Positions 1 through 6,094 of a stretch of DNA of 8,628 nucleotides are shown here, piece after piece. The stretch's first letter is position 1. Every line of letters starts with the position of its first letter. A program made the position numbers and the translations under genes. This DNA comes from Candidatus Alloscillospira gallinarum. GTDB taxonomy: Bacteria > Bacillota > Clostridia > Oscillospirales > Oscillospiraceae. The stretch lies in the NCBI GenBank assembly GCA_904420055.1, contig CAJFTV010000027.1, forward strand, positions 1 to 8,628, in the 5' to 3' direction. The notes below the pieces were generated by a model, which was given only the letters and a program-made list of their open reading frames with translations, did no database searches and was not told where the DNA came from.

Positions 1-144
1 GGTGAAAACTCCGCTTATGCTCATAAAAAGTCTTTGTTTTGCTATTTTTTGGAAAAGGCATCTATGGAAAATCACTTTGGATTTTGTGCTCTAAAAAGCC
101 CGCAAACCCGCATGAATACTGACAAAAATGGGGTAGACATCTAA
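1..144 (+). other. Left-edge open frame, no gene called
   Basis: Frame 1 is open from the window edge to a TAA at 142-144 (47 sense codons), so it could be the C-terminal tail of a gene that starts to the left. I do not recognise the peptide. It is AT-rich, has no obvious domain, and its last codons run into the terminator hairpin of the opposing tRNA operon, which argues against a real gene end. There is no other gene in 1-129. Intergenic sequence with a chance open frame is at least as likely. Confidence 0.2.
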
Positions 145-156
145 AGTGTCTACCCC
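121..156 (-). terminator. Intrinsic terminator of the tRNA-Thr/tRNA-Tyr operon
   Basis: A perfect 10-bp inverted repeat (130-139 with 147-156) closes a 7-nt loop. Read leftward, the stem is followed at once by ATTTTTGTC (129-121), a U-rich tail. The stem begins only three bases beyond the encoded CCA of tRNA-Tyr. The rightward side of the hairpin has no T-run, so it works for the minus strand only. Confidence 0.88.
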
Positions 157-159
157 AGA

Positions 160-244
160 TGGTGGAGGAGGGTGGATTCGAACCACCGAAGTCATCGACA
201 ACAGATTTACAGTCTGCCCCCTTTGGCCACTCGGGAACTCCTCC
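160..244 (-). tRNA. tRNA-Tyr (anticodon GTA)
   Basis: The acceptor stem pairs GGAGGAG (244-238) with CTCCTCC (170-164), followed by discriminator A and an encoded CCA (162-160). The anticodon loop is CTGTAAA, with anticodon GTA at 210-208. The T arm carries GGTTCGAATCC. Between the anticodon and T arms there is an extended variable arm, as expected for bacterial tRNA-Tyr, a class II tRNA; the whole gene is 85 nt including CCA. It is the second gene of a leftward operon, 23 nt downstream of tRNA-Thr with no promoter of its own in the spacer. Confidence 0.96.
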
Positions 245-267
245 ATATTAAATTATACCAAATACTT

Positions 268-343
268 TGGAGCTGGTGGACGGACTCGAACCCCCGACCT
301 GCTGATTACAAATCAGCTGCTCTACCAACTGAGCTACACCAGC
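268..343 (-). tRNA. tRNA-Thr (anticodon TGT)
   Basis: This 76-nt class I tRNA pairs GCTGGTG (343-337) with CACCAGC (278-272), followed by discriminator T and an encoded CCA (270-268). The anticodon loop is TTTGTAA on a GCTGA/TCAGC stem, giving anticodon TGT at 310-308, which reads ACA and related Thr codons. The D arm (TAGCTCAGTTGGTAGAGCA) and T loop (GGTTCGAGTCC) are canonical. It is the promoter-proximal gene of the pair and starts about 16 nt after the predicted transcription start. Confidence 0.96.
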
Positions 344-365
344 ACACCAAACATTCAGCTTGATT

Positions 366-394
366 ACTATATCAAAACTGACACGTTTTGTCAA
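366..394 (-). promoter_or_regulatory. Promoter of the tRNA operon
   Basis: On the minus strand a perfect -35 TTGACA (394-389) is followed by a 17-nt spacer and -10 TATAGT (371-366, one mismatch to consensus). The predicted start lies near 359, just before tRNA-Thr. The -35 also lies within TGACA-aaacg-TGTCA, a small inverted repeat that may be chance. Confidence 0.85.
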
Positions 395-496
395 CACATT
401 TTTGCTCTATTTTAAAAAATGAGAGAGAAGATACACGCTGTATCGCCGCAAAAGCCGTATTTTTTCTGAAAAGAAAAGAGTGAGAGGTGTTCATCT

Positions 497-545
497 TTAA
501 AAAGACCGATTTTGCTGACATTGTTAAAGGTCATAGCTGGGTCTT
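497..545 (-). terminator. Probable terminator after the ABC exporter operon
   Basis: Read leftward, AAGACC (545-540) can pair with GGTCTT (507-502). An inner helix pairs 537-530 with 519-514 and has a two-base bulge and a 10-nt loop. The outer stem runs straight into TTTTT and then AAA. The helix is interrupted by internal loops, so it is weaker than the other terminators here. It lies about 24-70 nt past the stop of the GldG-like gene, which is a sensible place for an operon end. Nothing else is seen in 421-496. Confidence 0.5.
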
Positions 546-568
546 ACAGGCCGTAGGCGACAAGTGTA

Positions 569-1978
569 TCAGCTCTTCCTCCGCCTGTTCCAGATGACAA
601 GGCCGCCGATCAGAAATGCCGCCGGCACAATGCCGACAAAAAATACACTCCACAGCGTTGTGTCTGTAAAGGCGTTGTACTGGATGACTGTATTTTTGGC
701 GGGTATGGCGAATGCGTCCATATCGCTGAAGTTTGCGTTTACAGCGTTCATAAATATGCCGGCGTTTGAAATGCCGGAGTAAGTGGATAACACCTGGTCT
801 GCCACAAAATACTGGGAGGAAAACACTGTCAGACGGGTTTCCTTTTCCTCGTCAAGCTCTTCTGTGGCGGTTATGCCGACATAATACTGCCCCTGTTCAC
901 GGTTGTTTTCATCAATATAGTTTACTCCGCTTTGAGACGTGGCGAGAAACGGCGTTGCAATAGAGTTTGCCCGGTCAGGTGACGTGAGTGTCATGGGACG
1001 GGCATAGAGCACCATGGCGTTGGAAGATATGTCGTAAATTACGTCGGAATCCGTATTCATGACAGGGGCGATACAGTAATATCCATAAGAGTTAAAGTAG
1101 TTGGAATAGTAATTTGAAAGATCCGCCAGCATGCCGGACTCCATCTGTATGCCGTATGTTTGCAGAAGTGAGGAGAAGTTTGAAAGCTCCGGCACATCGA
1201 GTACCAGCATCATCTTTCCGCCGTCACTCAGCCATCGGGAGAGCGTGTCATATTCGTCGGCGGACATGTCATTTTCAGGGCAATAGCATATGAGAAGGTC
1301 GCAGTCCTCAGGGACGGAACCGTTTAAAAGCAGGTCGAGATATTTTACATCATAGTTTGATTTTTCCATGAGCTCGCCGATTGTCTGGGACATTTGGAGC
1401 TCACCGTGCCCGGAGAGGCAATATACGTTTTTTACCTCTGTGCCGGTGACATAGTTTATGGCAGAGGCAAGCTGACCCTCCACGTCAAAGGACACCATGC
1501 TGAGAGTGCCTGACATCATATATGTCATGTAGTCGTAGAGTATCGTCCCCTCGGAATAGCCCTGAAACCCGAAGATATTCAGAGTGACACTGCGCCCGGT
1601 CTCCTCACAGCTTATTACCATGGTGTCGGCCTCAGTGTTATAGGTCTCAAGTACAGAGGGGGTTTTTACTGGGTCCTCATATATTATTTCCACCTTGTCG
1701 CTTAAACGGGAATATCTGTCCATAAACTTCAAAAAGCTGCGGTCAAGGGTATCTTTTTGAGAGATTACAGCGATTTTAACGTCATATTGAAGTCCGTCAA
1801 GGAGACTTTCAGTGGCGCTTGTGATGTCGTATAAATTGTTTGAGCTTATGTCGAATTCCAGATATCCCTTCGGAACCAGTTTCAGGGCGGCGGTGATGAC
1901 GATTGCAATTGCGAGCACTAACGCCGTGACAGAGCACAGGAGCGAGAGCTGACGGTTTTTGTGTGCATTGTTTTCCAT
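569..1978 (-). CDS. GldG-like ABC-transporter auxiliary membrane protein
   Basis: This 469-residue protein resembles the GldG / ABC_transp_aux family, the third component of GldAFG-type ABC systems. What is visible: an N-terminal membrane helix at about 11-31, a large middle region, and a C-terminal helix at about 442-463 followed by NRRRKS. The positive ends suggest both termini are cytoplasmic and about 410 residues lie outside the membrane. Family-like segments are FDISSNNLYDIT (about 42-52), EDPVKTPSVLETY (about 101-113) and FDVEGQLASAINYVTGT followed by LSGHGE (about 164-193). It is last in the operon. Its Shine-Dalgarno AAGGGGG (1995-1989) overlaps the permease stop codon, ten bases before the ATG, which suggests coupled translation. 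The substrate is unknown. Despite the family name, gliding motility is not implied in this kind of bacterium. The family call is by remembered motif resemblance. Confidence 0.85.
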   Translation of the reverse strand: MENNAHKNRQLSLLCSVTALVLAIAIVITAALKLVPKGYLEFDISSNNLYDITSATESLLDGLQYDVKIAVISQKDTLDRSFLKFMDRYSRLSDKVEIIYEDPVKTPSVLETYNTEADTMVISCEETGRSVTLNIFGFQGYSEGTILYDYMTYMMSGTLSMVSFDVEGQLASAINYVTGTEVKNVYCLSGHGELQMSQTIGELMEKSNYDVKYLDLLLNGSVPEDCDLLICYCPENDMSADEYDTLSRWLSDGGKMMLVLDVPELSNFSSLLQTYGIQMESGMLADLSNYYSNYFNSYGYYCIAPVMNTDSDVIYDISSNAMVLYARPMTLTSPDRANSIATPFLATSQSGVNYIDENNREQGQYYVGITATEELDEEKETRLTVFSSQYFVADQVLSTYSGISNAGIFMNAVNANFSDMDAFAIPAKNTVIQYNAFTDTTLWSVFFVGIVPAAFLIGGLVIWNRRRKS

Positions 1979-1993
1979 ATATTGCCGACCCCC

Positions 1994-2860
1994 TTAAACA
2001 AGTCTGCGGCGCTGAACGGACTGTATAGTGAGAAATACGAAAACGCAGGCCGTAACGGCGTAGTAGATTATTCCGCCTATGTCAAACACGAAATAATTTG
2101 TGAAGTTGGCAATTGGCTCGTACACCGAAAGAGCGGAGAGAAACCAGAATAGTGCCTCAGAAAACCACTCTCCGGCAAAAATGGCGAGACATATGCTCGT
2201 CACGGTGCCAGCTGCGGCGATTACTATGGCGGCGATTTTACCCCGGCATGCCTTGTAGACTGCGAGAGCGGCGAGGATTGAGATTAGTGAAAACCCCGCG
2301 GCGGAGGCCGCAGGAGTTTTGGGTATGTAGGAGATTATTGTGTCCCACAGCATAAAAATAAGGAGCAGTCCCATTGTACACACGGCCGCAATTACCTGGC
2401 TGTCCGTGAGAGAAGAGATAAACATGCCCGCGGCGATGAAAAGCGCGCCTAAAAACATAAACATGAATATAGCTGAATAGTCAATGATAAATGAGCCGGT
2501 TCCCAGCATGCCTATGACAATGGGGCACAGACACGATATCAGCATGGGCACGGCGTAAACAGTGAGCATTGCAAAAAATTTTCCGGTGACGATTGCAGTG
2601 ACCGACACCGGCGCGGTGATTAAGAGCTGGTCTGTCTTTGCATGGCGCTCCTCTGCCATGCTCCGCATGGTGAGTACTGGAACTGCGAAAATAAGTATAG
2701 TGACCGCTCCGGACAGGGCTGAGGCAAAGTATGGGTAACCCATTTTCAGGTTCATAATCATGAAGTATATGCCGACAAACAGGGTGACAGACGCAGCATA
2801 GACATACCCTGTCATTGAGGTGAAGTAAGAGCGAAGCTCCCTTTTATATATGGCTGTCAT
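1994..2860 (-). CDS. ABC-2 family transporter permease (GldF-like)
   Basis: This 288-residue integral membrane protein should form the transmembrane channel of an ABC exporter powered by the upstream ATPase. It begins with a short cytoplasmic segment (KRELRSYF), usual in ABC-2 permeases. Hydrophobic segments lie at about 18-37, 46-65, 98-117, 127-149, 153-172, 187-202, 208-229 and 262-282, and it ends in RRRLV. The cytoplasmic loop SMAEERHAKTDQLL followed by TAPVS and IVTGKF (about 67-95) is a hallmark of the GldF/NatB-type branch and probably contacts the ATPase. The ATG at 2860-2858 overlaps the end of the ATPase gene by 17 nt and has an ideal AGGAGG (2875-2870) nine bases upstream, inside the ATPase reading frame. 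Translation is therefore probably coupled. The substrate cannot be read from the sequence. Confidence 0.88.
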   Translation of the reverse strand: MTAIYKRELRSYFTSMTGYVYAASVTLFVGIYFMIMNLKMGYPYFASALSGAVTILIFAVPVLTMRSMAEERHAKTDQLLITAPVSVTAIVTGKFFAMLTVYAVPMLISCLCPIVIGMLGTGSFIIDYSAIFMFMFLGALFIAAGMFISSLTDSQVIAAVCTMGLLLIFMLWDTIISYIPKTPAASAAGFSLISILAALAVYKACRGKIAAIVIAAAGTVTSICLAIFAGEWFSEALFWFLSALSVYEPIANFTNYFVFDIGGIIYYAVTACVFVFLTIQSVQRRRLV

Positions 2861-3815
2861 CGCACTGCTCCTCCTCTACATCTCCGTCACTTGTGAGCTT
2901 CAGGAATATCTGCTCCAGGGACATGCCGGCAAAGTCCATTTTCAGAACCGGCAGCTTTTCCTTGCAGCACACAGAAAATACGGCCTCTCTAATATCCGAC
3001 CCGCTGTCCTTCGGGTAAACTGCGGCGCTTATTGTGCCCTCCGGGAGGAGTGCTGCCTCTGCCCTTTCCACCCCGGGGACTTTGCTCAGGACGGCGGTGA
3101 CAGCGTTCAGTTCGCCGGATTTTATGATGAGCTCCACGCAGCTTGAGCGCATATTCCGCTCAAGCTCTGCCGGCGTACCGGAGTAAGCGAGCTTCCCGTG
3201 GTTTATAATCATTATTCTGTCACATATCTCTCTGACTTCAGAGAGAATATGGGAGCTTAAAATAACCGTATGGTCACCGGCGAGACTTTTTATAAGGCTG
3301 CGCACTTCTAAAATCTGCTTCGGGTCAAGACCGACGGTGGGCTCGTCCAGGATAATGACTGGCGGAAAGCCCAAAATGGCCTGGGCAAGGCCCACGCGCT
3401 GGCGGTATCCCTTGGAGAGATTTTTGATAAGGCGGTTTTTAACTTCGGTTATGCCGGTGAGCTCCATGGCCTCTTCTGCTGACTGCGGTGCCAGTTCTTC
3501 CGGAATTTTTTTCAGCTCTGCGGCGAAGCTGAGGTATTCAAAAGGCGTCATGTCCATATAGAGGGGCGGCGTTTCCGGCAGATAACCTATGCGGCGCTTT
3601 GACTCTGTGGGATTTTTGGTGATATCTATGCCGTCAACGGTTACATGTCCGCGTGTCATGCCGGTGTAGCCGGTTATGATATTCATGGTGGTGGTTTTCC
3701 CGGCGCCGTTTGGCCCTAAAAAACCGTATATCTGACCTTTCTCAACAGTAAAGCTGAGGTCATTTACAGCTATATGACTTCCGTACTTCTTCACAAGGTT
3801 CTGTACCTCTATCAA
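2844..3815 (-). CDS. ABC transporter ATP-binding protein (GldA/CcmA-like)
   Basis: This 323-residue cytoplasmic ATPase has all the signatures: Walker A GPNGAGKT (34-41), Q-loop region IGYLPETPPLY with E in place of the usual Q (76-86), signature LSKGYRQR (133-140), Walker B VIILDEPT (153-160), D-loop GLDP (162-165) and H-loop His189. Residues from about 215 form a C-terminal extension found in many ATPases paired with ABC-2 permeases. The start is TTG (3815-3813): AAGGAG (3830-3825) sits nine bases upstream and the protein then begins MIEVQNLVKKYG, the normal family N-terminus. It is first in an operon with the permease and GldG-like genes. Such systems export or extrude substrates; the cargo here is unknown. 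A promoter candidate lies 35-62 nt upstream. Confidence 0.94.
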   Translation of the reverse strand: MIEVQNLVKKYGSHIAVNDLSFTVEKGQIYGFLGPNGAGKTTTMNIITGYTGMTRGHVTVDGIDITKNPTESKRRIGYLPETPPLYMDMTPFEYLSFAAELKKIPEELAPQSAEEAMELTGITEVKNRLIKNLSKGYRQRVGLAQAILGFPPVIILDEPTVGLDPKQILEVRSLIKSLAGDHTVILSSHILSEVREICDRIMIINHGKLAYSGTPAELERNMRSSCVELIIKSGELNAVTAVLSKVPGVERAEAALLPEGTISAAVYPKDSGSDIREAVFSVCCKEKLPVLKMDFAGMSLEQIFLKLTSDGDVEEEQCDDSHI

Positions 3816-3849
3816 GCTTTAGCTCTCCTTCCCTGTGGGGATAGGTTAT

Positions 3850-3877
3850 ATAATAGACGCTTTTGTTTCAGGGTAAA
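3850..3877 (-). promoter_or_regulatory. Candidate promoter of the ABC exporter operon
   Basis: On the minus strand, TTTACC (3877-3872) and TATTAT (3855-3850) are separated by 16 nt, matching -35 at 4/6 and -10 at 5/6. It sits in the 80-nt gap between the tatD stop and the ATPase TTG. No terminator is visible after tatD, so read-through from tatD is also possible. Confidence 0.42.
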
Positions 3878-3895
3878 TGAATATTTCGTAAAATT

Positions 3896-4657
3896 TTATT
3901 GTATTCCGAAAAAGCGCTTTCCGTTTTCCATGGTAATTTCCGCCATTTTTTCAGGCGTTATCCCCTTTGCCTCCGCCGCCCGGCGGCAGATATGAACGAG
4001 GTTTTTGGAGTCGTTGCGCCGGCCGCGGACGGGCTCCGGGGCAAGGTATGGGCTGTCTGTTTCAATCATTATCCGGTCTAAGGGCATTTTTTCAATTACC
4101 TCTAAGGGGCGGCGTGCATTTTTAAACGTGATTACGCCTGTAAAGGAGAGATACCACCCCATGTCAAGAATTTCCCGTGCCGTTTCCCAGCTGCCTGAGA
4201 AGCAGTGGTATACCCCCAAAAGACCGGGAAAGCTCTTTACAATCTCCAGAACCGGGGCACAGGCCTCTCTCTCGTGGATTATGACCGGCAGATTTACCCT
4301 CTCTGCCAGTTCCATCTGCTGGCGGAACCGCAGAATCTGCACGTCCCGGGGCGACAGGTCATAGTGGTAGTCAAGGCCAATCTCCCCTATGGCAACGCAC
4401 TTCGGGTGGCGGGAAATCTCCTCAAGCTCCGTAAAACTCGCCTCCGTCATCTCCTTTGAATCGTGGGGGTGAACACCTGCGGAAAAATACACAAAGGGAT
4501 ATTTTTCTGCGATGTCTCTCGCCTTTCTTGTGGAGGCCATGCTTGAGCCGGCGTTAACAATGAGGGATACGCCCCCCTCCTTCATTGAGGACAGAACTTC
4601 CTCCCGGTCCGGGTCAAAACGCTCGTCGTCGTAGTGGGCGTGTGTATCAAAATACAT
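3896..4657 (-). CDS. tatD: TatD-family metal-dependent hydrolase (probable DNase)
   Basis: This 253-residue cytoplasmic TIM-barrel hydrolase has the whole TatD metal site: HAH near the start (His6, His8), Glu92 in GEIGLDYHYD, His128 in VIIHERE, His151 in YHCFSG and Asp201 in ETDSPYLAPEP. Characterised family members are metal-dependent DNases with 3'-5' exonuclease activity; RNA processing and DNA repair roles have been proposed. Length is typical. I chose the ATG at 4657 because AGAGGAG (4673-4667) ends nine bases before it. The in-frame ATG at 4666 directly abuts that site and would add only MLF. The gene diverges from secG across a 133-nt gap. The ABC ATPase starts 80 nt downstream on the same strand, with no terminator seen between them. 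No convincing promoter for this gene was found. Confidence 0.92.
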   Translation of the reverse strand: MYFDTHAHYDDERFDPDREEVLSSMKEGGVSLIVNAGSSMASTRKARDIAEKYPFVYFSAGVHPHDSKEMTEASFTELEEISRHPKCVAIGEIGLDYHYDLSPRDVQILRFRQQMELAERVNLPVIIHEREACAPVLEIVKSFPGLLGVYHCFSGSWETAREILDMGWYLSFTGVITFKNARRPLEVIEKMPLDRIMIETDSPYLAPEPVRGRRNDSKNLVHICRRAAEAKGITPEKMAEITMENGKRFFGIQ

Positions 4658-4666
4658 AAAAAGCAT

Positions 4667-4673
4667 CTCCTCT
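4667..4673 (-). promoter_or_regulatory. Ribosome site that decides the tatD start
   Basis: AGAGGAG on the minus strand lies directly against one ATG (4666) and nine bases from a second in-frame ATG (4657). Normal spacing points to the second ATG as the start. Confidence 0.75.
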
Positions 4674-4723
4674 AAAAAATTTTTTAAAAAACCCTTGCAA
4701 CTGTGGGATTAATGTGTTACAAT
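4673..4723 (+). promoter_or_regulatory. secG promoter with UP-element-like A/T tract
   Basis: The -35 TTGCAA (4695-4700), a 17-nt spacer and -10 TACAAT (4718-4723) form the core. The -10 is preceded by TGT, giving an extended -10 (TGnTACAAT). Directly upstream, 4673-4694 holds A6T6A6 and CCC. It matches every fixed position of the published full UP-element consensus (nnAAAWWTWTTTTnnnAAAnnn) in the right register. Transcription would start near 4730, about 60 nt before secG. Confidence 0.72.
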
Positions 4724-4790
4724 TTTCATCACCGTAAAAAATGCGGCGGGACTGCCGTTTTCCCATATGTGATTGAAAGGAATTGGTTTC

Positions 4791-5021
4791 ATGGTAACAG
4801 CGATTACTATTATACAGCTTATTTCGGCTGTGGTGCTCATTGCGGTAGTTCTTTTTCAGAGCGGAAAAAATGCAGGGCTGACCAGCGTTATGGGCGGGTC
4901 TTCAGATACGTTCCTCGCAAGAAATAAGAACAAGTCACGTGATGCCCGTCTTGCAAGGGCAACTAAGTGGGTTGCAATTGTGTTTGTTGTGCTCACACTG
5001 ATTCTCACAATTATCCACTGA
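4791..5021 (+). CDS. secG: Preprotein translocase subunit SecG
   Basis: This 76-residue protein is the small accessory subunit of the SecYEG channel, which stimulates SecA-driven export. It has two membrane helices (about 5-23 and 59-75) joined by a loop with the family motif LFQSGKNAGL and GGSSDTF (about 21-41). Length is normal for SecG. I chose the ATG at 4791 because AAAGGA (4776-4781) lies nine bases upstream. An in-frame TTG at 4773 would place that site inside the gene and add six residues. It has its own promoter and a strong terminator just downstream, so it appears monocistronic here. In many Firmicutes secG is followed by rnr; that is not so in this window. Confidence 0.96.
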   Translation: MVTAITIIQLISAVVLIAVVLFQSGKNAGLTSVMGGSSDTFLARNKNKSRDARLARATKWVAIVFVVLTLILTIIH

Positions 5022-5035
5022 GTTTAAAAGTGTTT

Positions 5036-5068
5036 AAAAGGCTGTCGGCAATAGCTGGCAGCTTTTTT
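5036..5068 (+). terminator. Intrinsic terminator of secG
   Basis: A continuous 14-bp stem (5036-5049 with 5054-5067, including three G-U pairs) closes on an AATA tetraloop. The 3' arm ends in TTTTTT (5063-5068). It begins 15 nt after the secG stop. Confidence 0.92.
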
Positions 5069-5093
5069 ATTTGGGATTTCCGCTGGCAGGTTT

Positions 5094-5132
5094 AAAAGCA
5101 AGAAACGGGCACCGCGTTAAGTGGTGCCCGTT
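5094..5132 (-). terminator. Intrinsic terminator of pduL
   Basis: A perfect 10-bp stem, AACGGGCACC (5104-5113) with GGTGCCCGTT (5123-5132), has a 9-nt loop. Read leftward it is followed by TCTTGCTTTT, an interrupted U-rich tail. It starts about 20 nt past the pduL stop and lies 36 nt from the secG terminator, separating the two converging genes. Confidence 0.78.
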
Positions 5133-5151
5133 AAGCCTTTGCGGGGTTATC

Positions 5152-5727
5152 TTACTTTATAATCTCACCGACAGGGTCCTTGCCGAACAGCGCTGCTGCA
5201 TTTACCTCATCATAATCAATGTGGGCGAATGTTGCGTACTGGTCGCTGACACGGCATACAACCTCGTCAAATACGAGCGCGCGCTCGCCGCCGACCTTGA
5301 GCTTGACTATCTGCTTGTCTGTTACACCGACCTTTTCTGCGTCCTCAGGTGTCATGTGAATGTGGCGCTTTGCGATGATGCAGCCCTCGGAAATTTCAAC
5401 CTCGCCTGCGGGGCCTACGAGTTTGCAGCCGGCACTGCCCTTGAGGTCGCCGCTCTCTCTTATGGGACAGCTAAGTCCGAGAGCTCTGGCGTCTGTAAAG
5501 GACAGCTCAACCTGGTCTGCCTTGCGGCATGGGCCGAGAATGGACATTGTAGTCTGACCTTTGGGGCCGATTACAGTTATCTTCTGATTTGATGCGAACT
5601 GGCCGGGCTGTGAGAGCATTTTCTTCACTTCAAGCTCAAATCCCTTGCCAAAGAGTGTGTCAAGAGTTTCTCTTGTGACGTGACAGTGCTTTCCGGAGCC
5701 CTCTACGATTACCTTAAAATTTTCCAT
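5152..5727 (-). CDS. pduL: PduL-type phosphate acyltransferase
   Basis: This 191-residue zinc enzyme is expected to interconvert acyl-CoA plus phosphate with acyl-phosphate plus CoA, on acetyl- or propanoyl-CoA. It has two tandem PTAC (PF06130-like) halves. The predicted metal and phosphate residues are visible: His14/His16 in GKHCHVTRE, Arg88 with ESGDLKGS, Arg121-His122-His124 in KRHIHMTPEDAEKVGV, and His169 in FAHIDYDEVNAA. The protein begins straight at the first domain. It therefore lacks the N-terminal amphipathic targeting peptide of microcompartment PduLs, and no shell genes are nearby. A cytosolic phosphotransacetylase role (Pta replacement, making acetyl-P for ATP synthesis) is my inference. 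GGAGG (5742-5738) lies ten bases before the ATG. It is monocistronic, with its own promoter and terminator. Confidence 0.93.
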   Translation of the reverse strand: MENFKVIVEGSGKHCHVTRETLDTLFGKGFELEVKKMLSQPGQFASNQKITVIGPKGQTTMSILGPCRKADQVELSFTDARALGLSCPIRESGDLKGSAGCKLVGPAGEVEISEGCIIAKRHIHMTPEDAEKVGVTDKQIVKLKVGGERALVFDEVVCRVSDQYATFAHIDYDEVNAAALFGKDPVGEIIK

Positions 5728-5775
5728 TATTTAAATACCTCCAATGTGTAAAGTCGCTACAGGATTTTCGCATAT

Positions 5776-5804
5776 ACTTTACCACTATGAAAGAAAAAGT
5801 GCAA
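5776..5804 (-). promoter_or_regulatory. Candidate pduL promoter
   Basis: On the minus strand TTGCAC (5804-5799), a 17-nt spacer and TAAAGT (5781-5776) are seen. TGG before the -10 makes an extended -10 (TGnTAAAGT). Both hexamers are imperfect. The predicted start near 5769 gives a leader of about 40 nt before the ATG. Confidence 0.45.
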
Positions 5805-5918
5805 TACGGATAACGCGTAATTTTTGTAAAAAATAAACTTTAAAATAAAGCCGGGTTTGCCGAAAGACATATGCACGGCCGTAATATGCACAAAACCGCC
5901 GGCAGAATTACAGTATTT

Positions 5919-6092
5919 TGCGGAGAAGTTTCTCATTTGGCTCATACGGAGCCGTTTTTGGTCAATAAAATATGTCAGATTATATGCCTTATCAAAGCTG
6001 AACCATTTTACTTCTGTGTGTTCCTGCGACAGCACGTGACACGTTAAGCGGTGAGAATATTTATACAAAAACCTTAGGTCATGCGCTGAAAG
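5919..6092 (-). pseudogene. Probable decayed C-terminus of a Nudix hydrolase
   Basis: A minus-strand frame is open from 6125 to a TAG at 5757-5759. Its only possible start is a TTG at 6068, which has no good ribosome site. Between about 6092 and 5919 it reads like the end of a Clostridia Nudix hydrolase: RFLYKYSHRL, then LSQEHTEVKWFSF, then DKAYNLTYFIDQKRL. These resemble the family's HEHTEYKW..YEEAYNLL segment. The catalytic Nudix box (GX5EX7REUXEEXGU) would lie upstream, but that DNA is now the regulator promoter and coding region, and a TAA interrupts the frame at 6128-6126. Past 5919 the frame continues without recognisable family sequence and overlaps the pduL promoter. I infer an N-terminally deleted remnant. 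The Nudix resemblance is from memory and needs an alignment. A short orphan ORF is the alternative. The rest of the 445-nt gap holds only the two promoters. Confidence 0.42.
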
Positions 6093-6094
6093 CG

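Noticed and set aside
160..343. tRNA genes as an integration site of a mobile element
   Set aside because: No repeated tRNA 3' end, integrase or att-like duplication is seen in the flanking sequence within the window.
146..415. Rightward open frames of 89 and 63 codons over the tRNA genes
   Set aside because: They are the antisense of tRNA-Tyr and tRNA-Thr; peptides such as TDSNPRPADYKSAALP are well-known artefacts of tRNA genes.
4005..4459. Rightward open frames of 119 and 84 codons
   Set aside because: They are shadows of the tatD-family gene, which has the full metal-site motif set.
4743..4761. Short hairpin followed by TTTT in the secG leader, possible attenuator
   Set aside because: The stem is only four to five base pairs (CGGC with GCCG plus a G-U pair), too weak to claim.
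4773..4790. Upstream TTG start for secG
   Set aside because: It would put the good AAAGGA ribosome site inside the gene and extend SecG before its first membrane helix; the ATG at 4791 has correct spacing.
5071..5592. Rightward open frame of 173 codons
   Set aside because: It is antisense to pduL and runs through the pduL terminator; the pduL translation has clear catalytic motifs on the other strand.
5857..6039. Rightward 60-codon frame in the pduL-regulator gap
   Set aside because: No ribosome site and no recognisable family; the opposite strand carries the Nudix-like sequence that better explains this stretch.
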